Part shown: positions 7,583 through 17,627 of the stretch, one piece after another
How positions within the stretch are numbered: position 1 is the stretch's first letter
Layout: the number at the start of each line of letters is the position of its first letter
Source of the DNA: Gammaproteobacteria bacterium
GTDB taxonomy: Bacteria; Pseudomonadota; Gammaproteobacteria; Pseudomonadales; Pseudohongiellaceae
Assembly (NCBI GenBank): GCA_030682575.1
Contig: JAUXNX010000003.1
Coordinates: 124,001-188,000 of the forward strand
Length of the DNA: 64,000 nucleotides
Direction of reading: 5' to 3'
Translations under genes and position numbers: made by a program
Notes under the pieces: generated by a model
What the model saw: only the letters and a program-made list of their open reading frames with translations
What the model was told of the DNA's origin: nothing
The model's database searches: none

Positions 7583-8382
7583 CTGTTGCGGAATGGCTGC
7601 ATAAGCATGGCGCCCAGCCTTTGGTCCTTCTCCGTGCGAAAGTACTCGAGTCCGATGGTCATGCCAAGGTGTCCTTTCTCGGGCTGATCGCGATAGGTGC
7701 CAAACAGTCGATCCCACCACGGCAGATTGAAGCCGAAGTTGCTGTCGGTTTCCTGCCGGATGATGGAGTGATGCACGCGGTGCATGTCCGGCGTGACGAC
7801 GAGCAGGCGCAGGCAGCGATCCAGCCAAAGCGGCATGCGCACATTGCCGTGATTGAACATGGCGGTGGCGTTGAGCACGATCTCGAAGATGATCACGGCC
7901 AGCGGTGAGGCGCCGAGGGCCACTACCACCGCGATCTTGATGATCATAGACAGCAGTATCTCAATGGGATGGAAGCGCAGTGCGGTGGTGACGTCGAATT
8001 CCTGATCGGCGTGGTGCATGCGGTGCAGGCGCCAGAGCACAGGGACGGCGTGAAAGAGTCTATGCTGAAAGTATACGGCAGCGTCCAGTACCAGAACGGC
8101 CAGGATCAGCGCGAGCCAGCCTGGCACTGCCAGCAGGTTGAACAGACCCCAGCCCTGCTCCTGTGCATATATCGCGGCACCCACGGCGGCCAGGGGGAAT
8201 GCGAGTCGAACCACGGCAGTGTCCAGCAACACGACCAGCAGGTTGGCCGGCCAGCGTTTGGAGCGGCGCAACTGCTGTGGTCGTCGTTCGGCCAGCAACT
8301 CCCATGTCGCCATGACGAGCAACACGGCAAGAAAGATGACGAGTCTTGTCAGGGGTTCGTTGCTCAGCAACGATGTGTTCAC
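7579..8382 (-). CDS. sterol desaturase / fatty acid hydroxylase family protein
   Basis: A 267-residue membrane-bound di-iron oxygenase of the fatty acid hydroxylase superfamily. The eight-histidine pattern is readable: HRLFH, HRMHH and HRVHH, with an extra FNHGN between. There are hydrophobic spans near residues 10-28, 44-65 and 76-96, and another pair in the middle. The ORF-track start lies upstream; GTG at 8382 overlaps the TGA of the ArsR-rhodanese gene as GTGA, giving translational coupling. Members hydroxylate or desaturate sterols, carotenoids, fatty alcohols or sphingoid bases; the substrate here is unknown. Confidence 0.88.
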   Translation of the reverse strand: MNTSLLSNEPLTRLVIFLAVLLVMATWELLAERRPQQLRRSKRWPANLLVVLLDTAVVRLAFPLAAVGAAIYAQEQGWGLFNLLAVPGWLALILAVLVLDAAVYFQHRLFHAVPVLWRLHRMHHADQEFDVTTALRFHPIEILLSMIIKIAVVVALGASPLAVIIFEIVLNATAMFNHGNVRMPLWLDRCLRLLVVTPDMHRVHHSIIRQETDSNFGFNLPWWDRLFGTYRDQPEKGHLGMTIGLEYFRTEKDQRLGAMLMQPFRNR

Positions 8383-9053
8383 AGCCGCGCCTCGCCGTAC
8401 TGCACGGGCAGACCCGCGGCCTTCCATTCCGGAAAGCCTTCCTCGAAGCGTCGGACCCGATAGCCGAGGGTGCGCAGGCGTTTTGCCGCCTCGTGGGAGA
8501 GGACGCAGTAGGGGCCACGGCAGTAGGCGACGATCTCCTTGTCGCGGGGGAGCAGGATAAGCAGGTTTTCCAACTGGTCCAGGGGAATGTTGGTGGCACC
8601 GGTCAGGTGGCCTGCGGCATATTCCGACTCGGGGCGGACATCGAGCACCGCCATGTGTCCGCTCTCCAGTCCCGCCAGCAATTCACTGCGCGATACCGGC
8701 TTCATGACGTCATTGGAATCGTCGTCGCTGAACAGCCGCGCCAGCAGTCTTTCCATCTCTGCCAGATTGGTTTCTGCCACCTGCCGCAGCAGGTTTATCA
8801 AGATGATGATGCGTTCGTCGGTCAGGCGATAGAACATCTGTTTGCCATCCCGCCTCGCTGTCACCAGACCCGCCTTCCGCAGTTGCTGCAGATGCTGCGA
8901 GGCGTTGCCAACGGTCAGATCCGCCAGGCTGGCCAGTGTCTCCACTGATGCTTCGGCCTGGGCAAGGCGTTCCAGCAGGGCCAGACGGTTGCCGTTGGCC
9001 AGGCCATTGGCGACGAGGGCCAGGGTGTCGTGCAATTCCTTTTTGGTGGTCAT
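8379..9053 (-). CDS. ArsR-family regulator fused to rhodanese domain
   Basis: A 224-residue fusion. Residues 1-95 form an ArsR/SmtB winged helix (LTVGNASQHLQQLRKAGLV is the recognition region, then the RRDGKQMFYRL wing). Residues 118-220 form a rhodanese domain with active loop CRGPYC. The ArsR half contains no cysteine, so unlike metal-sensing ArsR or the sulfide sensor BigR, any sulfur sensing would depend on the rhodanese cysteines. It is the first gene of a three-gene coupled operon, and a near-perfect palindrome lies 65-82 bases upstream of the start, suggesting autoregulation. Confidence 0.92.
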   Translation of the reverse strand: MTTKKELHDTLALVANGLANGNRLALLERLAQAEASVETLASLADLTVGNASQHLQQLRKAGLVTARRDGKQMFYRLTDERIIILINLLRQVAETNLAEMERLLARLFSDDDSNDVMKPVSRSELLAGLESGHMAVLDVRPESEYAAGHLTGATNIPLDQLENLLILLPRDKEIVAYCRGPYCVLSHEAAKRLRTLGYRVRRFEEGFPEWKAAGLPVQYGEARL

Positions 9054-9117
9054 TGCCAGGTTCCTCGCGGATGGGATGAGTCCATCAAGCGGGATTGCGG
9101 TTTGATTTGAGCCATCA

Positions 9118-9135
9118 TTCTATCAATTAATAGAA
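9118..9135. promoter_or_regulatory. palindromic operator candidate for the ArsR-rhodanese regulator
   Basis: The 18-base sequence TTCTATCAATTAATAGAA is an inverted repeat with only one mismatched pair. Its AT-rich two-fold layout is typical of ArsR/SmtB operators, and it lies about 65 bases upstream of the ArsR-rhodanese start in the divergent gap shared with the HexR-like gene. Binding is inferred. Confidence 0.6.
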
Positions 9136-9259
9136 CGTTGCCAAGATATCCCATCAACACCGAGAGAGTGATGGTGTTCTGAGTGGCAGAAGTTGCCTTT
9201 CTGGTGGAGTCGAGGGCTGTCTGCGGACGCCTGTGCGGTAGTTAAATATCTGTATTTCC

Positions 9260-9268
9260 TGCTATATT
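9260..9268 (+). promoter_or_regulatory. extended -10 promoter candidate for the HexR-like gene
   Basis: TGCTATATT fits an extended -10 element. No good -35 is seen; the place is taken by GTAGTTAAATAT, which resembles one half of a HexR-type operator. It lies 45 bases upstream of the GTG start. Confidence 0.35.
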
Positions 9269-9313
9269 GCCGCCCAACACTGGCTTGGTCAGTATGGGTC
9301 AAAGGAATTTGAT

Positions 9314-10168
9314 GTGGAACTGCACAACCCGATCAACAGAATAAGGGAGCATCGCGACGCTCTGCGCAAGTCTGAGCGCAAGGTGGCGGACTTCATTCTG
9401 GACAACGCCACGGCAGTGATCAACATGCGAATTGTCGACGTGGCGTCGAATGCCGAGGTAAGCGAGCCGACGGTGCTGCGTTTCTGCCGTGCGCTGGGCT
9501 TTGATGGCTTTCAGTCGTTCAAGCTGCAGTTGGCCCAGCATCTGGGCACCAACGCGAGCTACTCGCAGTTCTCGGTCGACGACGCGGATACCGCCGCCGA
9601 CCTGAGCAACAAGGTGTTCGATTCGACCATAGGCTCCTTGTTGACAGTTCGCGATCAGCTGGACCCGGCGGTGCTGGAGAAGGCGATCGACACGTTGTGC
9701 CATGCGAGCCGCGTGGAGTTCTACGGCTTCGGCGCGTCTGGTTCCGTGGCGGCGGATGCGCAGCACAAGTTCTTCCGGCTGCAGGTGTCTTCGGCGGCGT
9801 ACACGGACCCGCACATTCAGCTGATGTCGGCGATCTCGCTGAGCGAAAAGGATGTGGTGGTGGCAATATCGCAGTCGGGCCGCACCAAGGCGTTGATGCA
9901 GAGTGTGACGCTGGCGATGGAGGCCGGTGCCACGGTGATCTGCCTGGCGCCTCAGGGCACGCCACTGAGCGAGCTGTGCAGCATTCCGATCCATGTGAAC
10001 GTGGAGGAGGACCAGCATGCATTCACGCCGGTGTCGTCACGCATTGCGCATCTGTTGGTGATCGATGTGCTGGCGATGGGTGTGGCGCGGTACCGCAAGT
10101 CGATGCTGAAGGATCATTTGAAGTTGATGAACAAGAGTTTGCGGACGCTGAGGACTTACAAGTCCTGA
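9314..10168 (+). CDS. hexR: HexR-like RpiR-family transcriptional regulator
   Basis: A 284-residue regulator with an N-terminal RpiR-type helix-turn-helix (VSEPTVLRFCRALGFDGFQ, residues about 48-66) and a C-terminal SIS sugar-phosphate-binding domain (FYGFGASGSVAADAQHKFFR, then VVVAISQSGRT). The whole length resembles HexR, which senses 2-keto-3-deoxy-6-phosphogluconate and controls central sugar metabolism genes. The start is GTG with AAAGGA seven bases upstream. No Entner-Doudoroff genes (zwf, edd, eda) flank it, so the HexR name rests on similarity alone; another RpiR paralogue is possible. Confidence 0.75.
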   Translation: MELHNPINRIREHRDALRKSERKVADFILDNATAVINMRIVDVASNAEVSEPTVLRFCRALGFDGFQSFKLQLAQHLGTNASYSQFSVDDADTAADLSNKVFDSTIGSLLTVRDQLDPAVLEKAIDTLCHASRVEFYGFGASGSVAADAQHKFFRLQVSSAAYTDPHIQLMSAISLSEKDVVVAISQSGRTKALMQSVTLAMEAGATVICLAPQGTPLSELCSIPIHVNVEEDQHAFTPVSSRIAHLLVIDVLAMGVARYRKSMLKDHLKLMNKSLRTLRTYKS

Positions 10169-10212
10169 AAGAACACTTCGCGAGTGCGGTTGCTGACCGA
10201 AAACCCAATAGG

Positions 10213-11268
10213 TCAGTGGGTCGCCAGATACTCCTCAATGATTTTCTTGATTCTTGGTCCGGCAGCCACAAAGTGCTTCTTCAGAAACTCTCTCGCCGCG
10301 TCATCAAGCAGTGACTGATCGCTTCCGACAGAGACTTCGTCGTCGTAATACCCTTTGCCAAATTTCTCTTTCAGCCATTCATTTTCTCGCGCCAGAGTTT
10401 CATGTAATGGAGCAACTTCGCCTTCCTGCAGGGTAAATTTTTCTCCTGGAATGGTGAACAGCGCGGGATATTTCGTTGGCAACTGTGCGTGGAATGCGAC
10501 CGTTTTCTCCGAGGCCAGCCGGTGCCCGAAGACATCATTGACTATGGAGTTGATGCGCACTGAATGGCCGCTCCTTCCCTCATTCAATCGTTCTGCAACG
10601 TTGATCTGATCGAGATCCAGTCCGAGGCGCTCAAGGAAATATCCGGGTGGCCCGAATTTGTGACTCGCAGCATCTTCAAAGCTGTAAAATTCCGCACTGG
10701 GAAAGGCATTGATAATATTTTTTATCCGGTCTACAACCAGGCTATCAGCTTTCAGGAATTCCTGTATGACGTCCTCAATTCTGAGTCTTGGCCCAGTGAG
10801 ACCACATACGCGTTGCCCGATCATCGAACTGACCCACGACAATGGTTTTCTGATACAGCACAACAGCGTGATGTGAAATCCCTGCTGTTCAAACCAGTCA
10901 CGCAAATCAATCAATTCGTGAGCCTTGAGTGTAGAGATCCTCTCGGCGACCAGGAGAATTGTCGATGGCTGCGATTCCAATTGCTGGAGGAATATTTTTC
11001 GAGCGTCCTCCTTTATGGTGTTTGGGATTCTATCCGCATGGTTGGTCGAACCTACCTGCAGGCGGTGGTCCGAGAACATCTGATTTATGAGTCTTGAGTG
11101 GTTCTCCGGTGTCTTGTTCTGATTCAAACCGCTCACAGTTTGAACCTTTATCAACGGGTAGCTGTAGGCGTACCTTTCAAGAATCTCCTTGTTTTGCTTG
11201 CACGCTCTCTGAATAGATGTCGTGCCCGTCTTGTGTAATCCCGCCAGTAAAATCAATTCTTTCTTCAT
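10213..11268 (-). CDS. sulfotransferase-like protein
   Basis: A 351-residue protein that begins with the nucleotide-binding loop of PAPS-dependent sulfotransferases: LAGLHKTGTTSIQ at residues 6-18. A second segment, LCCIRKPLSWVSSMIGQ, resembles the 3'-phosphate-binding region (Arg followed by Ser). Bacterial relatives sulfate or modify surface glycans, but no polysaccharide genes are nearby. The chosen ATG places the loop at the usual distance from the N-terminus; two upstream in-frame ATGs are possible. It is convergent with the HexR-like gene. Family probable, substrate unknown. Confidence 0.7.
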   Translation of the reverse strand: MKKELILLAGLHKTGTTSIQRACKQNKEILERYAYSYPLIKVQTVSGLNQNKTPENHSRLINQMFSDHRLQVGSTNHADRIPNTIKEDARKIFLQQLESQPSTILLVAERISTLKAHELIDLRDWFEQQGFHITLLCCIRKPLSWVSSMIGQRVCGLTGPRLRIEDVIQEFLKADSLVVDRIKNIINAFPSAEFYSFEDAASHKFGPPGYFLERLGLDLDQINVAERLNEGRSGHSVRINSIVNDVFGHRLASEKTVAFHAQLPTKYPALFTIPGEKFTLQEGEVAPLHETLARENEWLKEKFGKGYYDDEVSVGSDQSLLDDAAREFLKKHFVAAGPRIKKIIEEYLATH

Positions 11269-11352
11269 GCTGTTATCTCGTTGATCCATGAGCATTGAAA
11301 CTGCTTGCAAGCGAACAATAGGATTATTAACTGGATGCCTGGGAGCCAGTGG

Positions 11353-12249
11353 TTAAATTTGTTCCGAAGCAAAAGTATCACACCCCTCAATAGACCCCTG
11401 TTCCAACCCTCTGCGGAACCAGCTTATGCGCTGCTCCGAGGTGCCATGAGTGAAGGTCTCCGGTTGCGCGTAACCCTGGCCCTGTTGCTGCAGTCGATCG
11501 TCTCCAATCGCGGCTGCCGCGGTCAGTGCCTCTTCAATATCTCCCTCTTCCAGAATCTGCCGTGACCTGTTGGCGTGGTGGGCCCACAGTCCGGCAAAGC
11601 AATCTGCCTGCAGTTCCTGCCTTACGGACATCTGGTTGGCCTGCTCCTGCGGCAGGCTGCGCATCCTGGCACTGACCTCACTGGAAACGCCGGTGAGAGT
11701 CTGCACGTGATGGCCCACTTCGTGCGCGATCACGTATGCCTGCGCGAAGTCTCCTGCAGCACCGTGCCGTATTCGCAACGCATCGTAGAAAGACAGATCG
11801 ATATAGACGCTCTGATCCGCCGGACAGTAGAACGGTCCCATCTCAGACTGCCCTTGGCCGCAGGCGGAGTTGACGACGCCAGTAAACAGAACCAAGGTTG
11901 GCTCGACATATTGTGCGCTCTGGGCGGCAAAGAGTTCCTGCCAGGTGTCTTCGGTATCGGCAAGGACTATTGATACGAAGTCAGCCAGCTCCTGTTGTTC
12001 AGGGGAGACGGACACTTGTTCAGCCCCTTCGCCAGCGCTTTGCGGCCCGCCGAGCATGCTCAGATCCACGAAGCCAAGATAAGAGGCCACATAAAGGCCG
12101 CCGCCGACAAGCAGGATGACTCGCCCAACCTTGGTCCGAATCAAGAAGGGGAGAAAGCGGAACAGGAGAAGCATGCCCCCGCCCGCGCCGGCCATTCTCT
12201 GGCCTCGGCGATCATCGATGTTGGTGCTGCGTCGTCCGCTTCTTTTCAT
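11353..12249 (-). CDS. ypfJ: YpfJ-type neutral zinc metallopeptidase
   Basis: A 298-residue membrane-anchored putative metallopeptidase of the YpfJ/KPN_02809 family. The N-terminus MKRSGRRSTNIDDRRG matches the family's basic start, a hydrophobic span covers about residues 42-60, and the zinc motif HEVGHHVQ is near residue 176 with ELQADCFAG downstream supplying a further ligand. The family is widespread but poorly characterised. AAGGCG seven bases before the ATG supports the start. It follows glmS on the same strand after about 95 bases. Confidence 0.9.
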   Translation of the reverse strand: MKRSGRRSTNIDDRRGQRMAGAGGGMLLLFRFLPFLIRTKVGRVILLVGGGLYVASYLGFVDLSMLGGPQSAGEGAEQVSVSPEQQELADFVSIVLADTEDTWQELFAAQSAQYVEPTLVLFTGVVNSACGQGQSEMGPFYCPADQSVYIDLSFYDALRIRHGAAGDFAQAYVIAHEVGHHVQTLTGVSSEVSARMRSLPQEQANQMSVRQELQADCFAGLWAHHANRSRQILEEGDIEEALTAAAAIGDDRLQQQGQGYAQPETFTHGTSEQRISWFRRGLEQGSIEGCDTFASEQI

Positions 12250-12345
12250 GGCTGTTCGCCTTTTGGCTGTTCAGTGCCGGTGAGCAAGCATCGCAGATTG
12301 GCAGGAAAAAGGATGATGACTGAATCCCACTGTGGAAGCGTGCTG

Positions 12346-14187
12346 CTACTCCACCGTGACGGATTTGGCCAGGTTGCGCGGATGATCCACATCTGTTCCC
12401 TTGAAGATCGCTACGTGGTAAGCCAGTAACTGCAGCGGAATGGTGTAGACGATTGGCGCGAGTATGTCGGACACGCTCGGCACGTTGATCACCTTGCAGT
12501 TACGATCATTTTCGAAACCTGCAGACTCATCTGCAAACACGAACAGCTTGCCACCGCGCGCACTCACTTCTGCGAGATTGCCCTTGAGTTTGCTCAGCAG
12601 TTCATCATTCGGCGCCACGGCGATCACCGGCATCTTGTCATCAACAAGCGCGAGCGGGCCATGCTTGAGTTCGCCGGCGGGATACGCTTCGGCGTGAATG
12701 TACGAAATTTCCTTGAGCTTGAGTGCACCCTCCTTCGCGACCGGGTATTGAATGCCGCGACCGAGGAAAAGCGCGTGGTGTTTGTCCATGAGGCTCTTGG
12801 ACACCACCTTGATCTGCTTGTCGAGCTCCAGCGTCTTGGTTACGAGCGCAGACAGTCCATTCAAGTCCCGCACGTGCTTCTGTTCTATCTCGTCGCTCAT
12901 ACCGGTACGGCGCGCAAGCACCAGTGTCAGCAGCAACAGCGCACACAGCTGTGTGGTAAAGGCTTTTGTAGAGGCAACACCAATCTCGCGCCCTGCGTTG
13001 GTCAGCAGGCAAAAATCGGATTCACGCACGAGTGAACTGGTTGCCACGTTGCAGATGGCGAGATGGCCGACATAACCTCCCCCCTCTTTTGCGTAACGCA
13101 GTGCAGCCAATGTATCTGCTGTTTCACCTGACTGCGAAATGGTGACAAACAAGGTGCCTGGTTGCACGATTATGCTTCTGTAACGGTAATCGCTGGCGAT
13201 GTCAATCTGTGAGGAAATCTTTGCAATATTCTCGAGCCAATACTTGGTGATCATGCCCGCATGATAGCTGGTGCCGCATGCCACAATTTGTACTTGCTTC
13301 ACCTTATCGAAGATGGCTTTTGCTTTCACACCAAATGCCTCTTCAAGCACGTGCGTGTCGCTGATGCGGCCATTGAGTGTATTGCGAATCACGTGCGCCT
13401 GTTCATGAATTTCCTTGAGCATGAAGTGGCCGTATTCGCCCTTTGACACTTCCGCAATTTCGCTGGTGATGTGCGTGACTTCGCGCTTGATCAGTTTGTC
13501 ATTCACATCCCAGATGCGGATCGACGTGAGCGTGAGTTCCGCTATATCACCCTCTTCCAAATACATGAAACGGTCGGTGACCTGGCCAAGTGCAAGGGCG
13601 TCGGAAGCGATGAAATTCTCGCCGATACCAACGCCGATCACGAGCGGGCTGCCACTGCGAGCAACGATGATCTTGTCCGGCTCGTTCTTGCTGATAATGG
13701 AGAGGCCGTAGGCGCCGTGCAGTTTTTTCACGGTGGCTTTCACTGCATCGAGCAGACTGAGGTTGTCTTTCTTGCAGGCCTGGTGGATGAGGTGCACGAC
13801 CGCTTCGGTGTCGGTTTCGGATTCGAAACGATAGCCGTCTTTGGTGAGTTGTTCGCGCAGCTCCTTGTAGTTCTCGATGATGCCGTTGTGCACCAGCGCG
13901 ATGTCGGCGCCGGAGATATGCGGGTGTGCATTGCGTTCGCTCGGTTCACCGTGAGTGGCCCAGCGCGTGTGCGCGATACCGATTCTACCGACGAATGGGC
14001 GCTGGCTCATGGACTCATCCAACTTCTGCACCTTGCCTGTGGCCTTGATGCAATCGATCTCGGAAGTCTGTGCGCTGATGAGCGCCATGCCTGCGGAGTC
14101 GTAGCCTCGGTATTCGAGGCGCTTCAATCCTTCGAGAAGAATTTGCGATACATCACGTTGGGCGACTGCGCCGACTATTCCACACAT
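12346..14187 (-). CDS. glmS: glutamine-fructose-6-phosphate aminotransferase (isomerizing)
   Basis: GlmS makes glucosamine-6-phosphate from fructose-6-phosphate and glutamine, the first committed step to UDP-GlcNAc for peptidoglycan and LPS. At 613 residues it is the usual length. The catalytic N-terminal Cys follows the initiator Met (MCGIVGAVA), two SIS domains follow (GTSYHAGMI and FLGRGIQYPVA), and the C-terminus ends in the conserved KSVTVE. The longer ORF reading is wrong: ATG at 14187 exposes the Cys and has AAGGAG upstream. It starts 16 bases after glmU ends, so the two are one transcript. A glmS-like ribozyme or sRNA site is not evident. Confidence 0.98.
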   Translation of the reverse strand: MCGIVGAVAQRDVSQILLEGLKRLEYRGYDSAGMALISAQTSEIDCIKATGKVQKLDESMSQRPFVGRIGIAHTRWATHGEPSERNAHPHISGADIALVHNGIIENYKELREQLTKDGYRFESETDTEAVVHLIHQACKKDNLSLLDAVKATVKKLHGAYGLSIISKNEPDKIIVARSGSPLVIGVGIGENFIASDALALGQVTDRFMYLEEGDIAELTLTSIRIWDVNDKLIKREVTHITSEIAEVSKGEYGHFMLKEIHEQAHVIRNTLNGRISDTHVLEEAFGVKAKAIFDKVKQVQIVACGTSYHAGMITKYWLENIAKISSQIDIASDYRYRSIIVQPGTLFVTISQSGETADTLAALRYAKEGGGYVGHLAICNVATSSLVRESDFCLLTNAGREIGVASTKAFTTQLCALLLLTLVLARRTGMSDEIEQKHVRDLNGLSALVTKTLELDKQIKVVSKSLMDKHHALFLGRGIQYPVAKEGALKLKEISYIHAEAYPAGELKHGPLALVDDKMPVIAVAPNDELLSKLKGNLAEVSARGGKLFVFADESAGFENDRNCKVINVPSVSDILAPIVYTIPLQLLAYHVAIFKGTDVDHPRNLAKSVTVE

Positions 14188-14203
14188 TTTTACTACTCCT
14201 TGA

Positions 14204-15583
14204 CTATTTTTTGGTTGGGCGCTTCCAGCCTTCGATGTTGCGTTGACGTCCACGGGCGACGCCGAGATTTTCTTTAGGTACGTCGCCGGTGATGGTTGAG
14301 CCTGCTCCAATGGTGACGTTCTCACCTAGCTTTACAGGGGCAACCAGCGCTGTGTTCGAGCCGATAAACACGCCATCATCAATGTGCGTTTCAAATTTGT
14401 TCACACCGTCGTAGTTGCAGGTGATAGTCCCTGCGCCGATGTTTACATCCTTGCCAATGGTCGCGTCACCGATGTAGCTGAGGTGATTGATCTTGGATCC
14501 TGCACCAATTTTCGATTTTTTTGTTTCAACGAAATTGCCGATTTTAGAACCGCTGTTCAGGACAGTGCCAGGGCGTAATCTTGCAAAGGGTCCGATGGCA
14601 CACTTATCTGCAACGAGCACGTCCTCGAGGTGTGAGTTCGCCAGCACCACACTGTCATCACCAATGCGGCAGTTGCGGATAACGACGTTCGGTCCGATCT
14701 TCACGCGATTGCCGAGTGTGACACGACCTTCGAATATGACGTTGACGTCGATCTCGACGTCACGCTCGCAACTCAGTTCACCACGCACATCGATTCGCGC
14801 AGGATCGGCGAGGGTAACACCGCTGAGCAGAAGCTCCTGCGCCTTGCGTGCCTGATAGTGGCGCTCCAGTTGTGAGAGCTGCAGACGGTTGTTCACACCC
14901 AGCACTTCCAGCGGATCTTTCACAGTTACCGTGGTGACTTCACTGCCTTCGGCAACGGCCATCGCAATGACATCGGTCAGGTAGTATTCGCCCTGCGCGT
15001 TGTTGGTCTGCAGACGGCCGATCCAATGCCGCAGTTTGCGCGCGCTGCCGGCGAGTATGCCGCTGTTGGTTTCCTTGATCTTCTTCTGTTCGGGGTTTGC
15101 ATCCTTCTCTTCGATAATGGCAACCGGTTTGCCATTGGCGTCACGCATGATTCTGCCGAGCCCTGTCGGATCAGGGCTGATGACAGTCAGCACCGCGAGT
15201 GCACCGCCTTCGGTCTTCACAATCAGATCGGCAAGTGTCTGGCTGCGAATCAGCGGCACATCACCATAGAGCACCAGCACAATGCTCTCGTCACTGATCG
15301 CGGGCATGGCTTGCATCACTGCGTGACCAGTACCAAGTTGCTGATCTTGATTGGCCCAGTGAATTGCGGGGCTTGGAAACGCATCACGAATCTTTTGACC
15401 TTCGAAGCCCACCACAAGGTGTACACCCTTGGCATCCAATGTGTTGGCACAGTCCACCACGTGTTGCAGCATCGGCTTGCCGCCGATGCGGTGCAGCACC
15501 TTGGGGATATCTGAATACATGCGCGTACCTTTACCGGCCGCGAGAATGACCACTTCTATGGGTGACTTCAAGGTTGGGCTCAT
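14204..15583 (-). CDS. glmU: bifunctional N-acetylglucosamine-1-phosphate uridyltransferase / glucosamine-1-phosphate acetyltransferase
   Basis: GlmU acetylates glucosamine-1-phosphate and then adds UMP to give UDP-GlcNAc. The 459-residue product has an N-terminal nucleotidyltransferase domain (LAAGKGTRMYSDIPK at about residues 14-28) and a C-terminal left-handed beta-helix with hexapeptide repeats ending in ITGDVPKENLGVARGRQ. The start is taken as ATG at 15583 rather than the longer ORF, by length. It lies downstream of the atp operon terminator and upstream of glmS, the order usual in gammaproteobacteria. Confidence 0.98.
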   Translation of the reverse strand: MSPTLKSPIEVVILAAGKGTRMYSDIPKVLHRIGGKPMLQHVVDCANTLDAKGVHLVVGFEGQKIRDAFPSPAIHWANQDQQLGTGHAVMQAMPAISDESIVLVLYGDVPLIRSQTLADLIVKTEGGALAVLTVISPDPTGLGRIMRDANGKPVAIIEEKDANPEQKKIKETNSGILAGSARKLRHWIGRLQTNNAQGEYYLTDVIAMAVAEGSEVTTVTVKDPLEVLGVNNRLQLSQLERHYQARKAQELLLSGVTLADPARIDVRGELSCERDVEIDVNVIFEGRVTLGNRVKIGPNVVIRNCRIGDDSVVLANSHLEDVLVADKCAIGPFARLRPGTVLNSGSKIGNFVETKKSKIGAGSKINHLSYIGDATIGKDVNIGAGTITCNYDGVNKFETHIDDGVFIGSNTALVAPVKLGENVTIGAGSTITGDVPKENLGVARGRQRNIEGWKRPTKK

Positions 15584-15614
15584 GAATGGTGTGTCCGGTA
15601 GGATACTGAATGGC

Positions 15615-15641
15615 AAAAAAAAGGGCAGCTTGCGCCACCCT
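15615..15641 (-). terminator. rho-independent terminator of the atp operon
   Basis: Read on the minus strand, AGGGTGGCGCAAGCTGCCCT folds into an eight-pair stem, including two G-U pairs, with a GCAA tetraloop, followed by eight T residues. It lies between the atpC stop and the glmU start, so it should separate atp from glmUS transcription. Confidence 0.85.
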
Positions 15642-15673
15642 ATTTTTAATGATTTTCACTCTGAATGTAAAAG

Positions 15674-16087
15674 CTATTTTCTGAGCTGTCTCAATGCGCG
15701 CAGTTGCGCGGCCGCCTCTGCCAACTGAGCAGCAGCGCGGGAGTACTCGAACTCTGCATCCTTGTTCGCTATCGCGTCGTTGGCATCCTGAATCGCCTGC
15801 AATGCAGCCGCTTCATTCACATCATCGGCGCGCAGCGCGGTATCAGCCAATACGGTCACCACGCCACCCTGCACTTCGAGGAAGCCACCGGAGACGTAGT
15901 AGATCTGCTCGGAGCCGTCCTGCAGCACCACGCGGACCGGCCCTGGAATCAGCGCGGTCAGCAGTGGAGCGTGGCCAGGCGCAATGCCCAGATCACCCAG
16001 CGTGCCGGTAGCCACGAGCAGCTCTACCAGCCCGGCGAAGATCTTTTGCTCTGCGCTTACGATGTCACAATGCATTGTCATGGCCAT
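15674..16087 (-). CDS. atpC: ATP synthase F1 epsilon subunit
   Basis: The epsilon subunit joins the rotor stalk to the c-ring and can inhibit ATPase activity through its C-terminal helices. The 137-residue product starts with [14 protein letters not shown] and carries GELGI-like [16 protein letters not shown] and VLADTAL segments of the N-terminal beta-sandwich, then a C-terminal helical hairpin ending in LRALRQLRK. It is the last gene of the atp operon, about 55 bases after atpD, and is followed by a terminator. Confidence 0.98.
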   Translation of the reverse strand: MAMTMHCDIVSAEQKIFAGLVELLVATGTLGDLGIAPGHAPLLTALIPGPVRVVLQDGSEQIYYVSGGFLEVQGGVVTVLADTALRADDVNEAAALQAIQDANDAIANKDAEFEYSRAAAQLAEAAAQLRALRQLRK

Positions 16088-16142
16088 GTCTTAACTCTCT
16101 GCGTACACGTGCTTCAATTACAGGTTCTATATCAGGTACTTC

Positions 16143-17552
<1,410 letters not shown>

Positions 17553-17627
17553 TTAAGTACTGAATTCCAGAATCTTGCTTGATCTTGTTTGCTTGCGTTA
17601 TTGCTTTCGAGTTGGTGGGCCGTCGGC

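Noticed and set aside
9238-9252. Full HexR operator in front of the HexR-like gene
   Set aside because: Only the left half (GTAGTTAAA) resembles the published palindrome; the right half does not match, so it is not listed as a separate feature.
9299-10018. 239-residue minus-strand ORF, Arg/His/Gln-rich
   Set aside because: Antisense shadow of the HexR-like gene; composition is unlike a real protein.
13471-14277. 268-residue plus-strand ORF
   Set aside because: Antisense to glmS.
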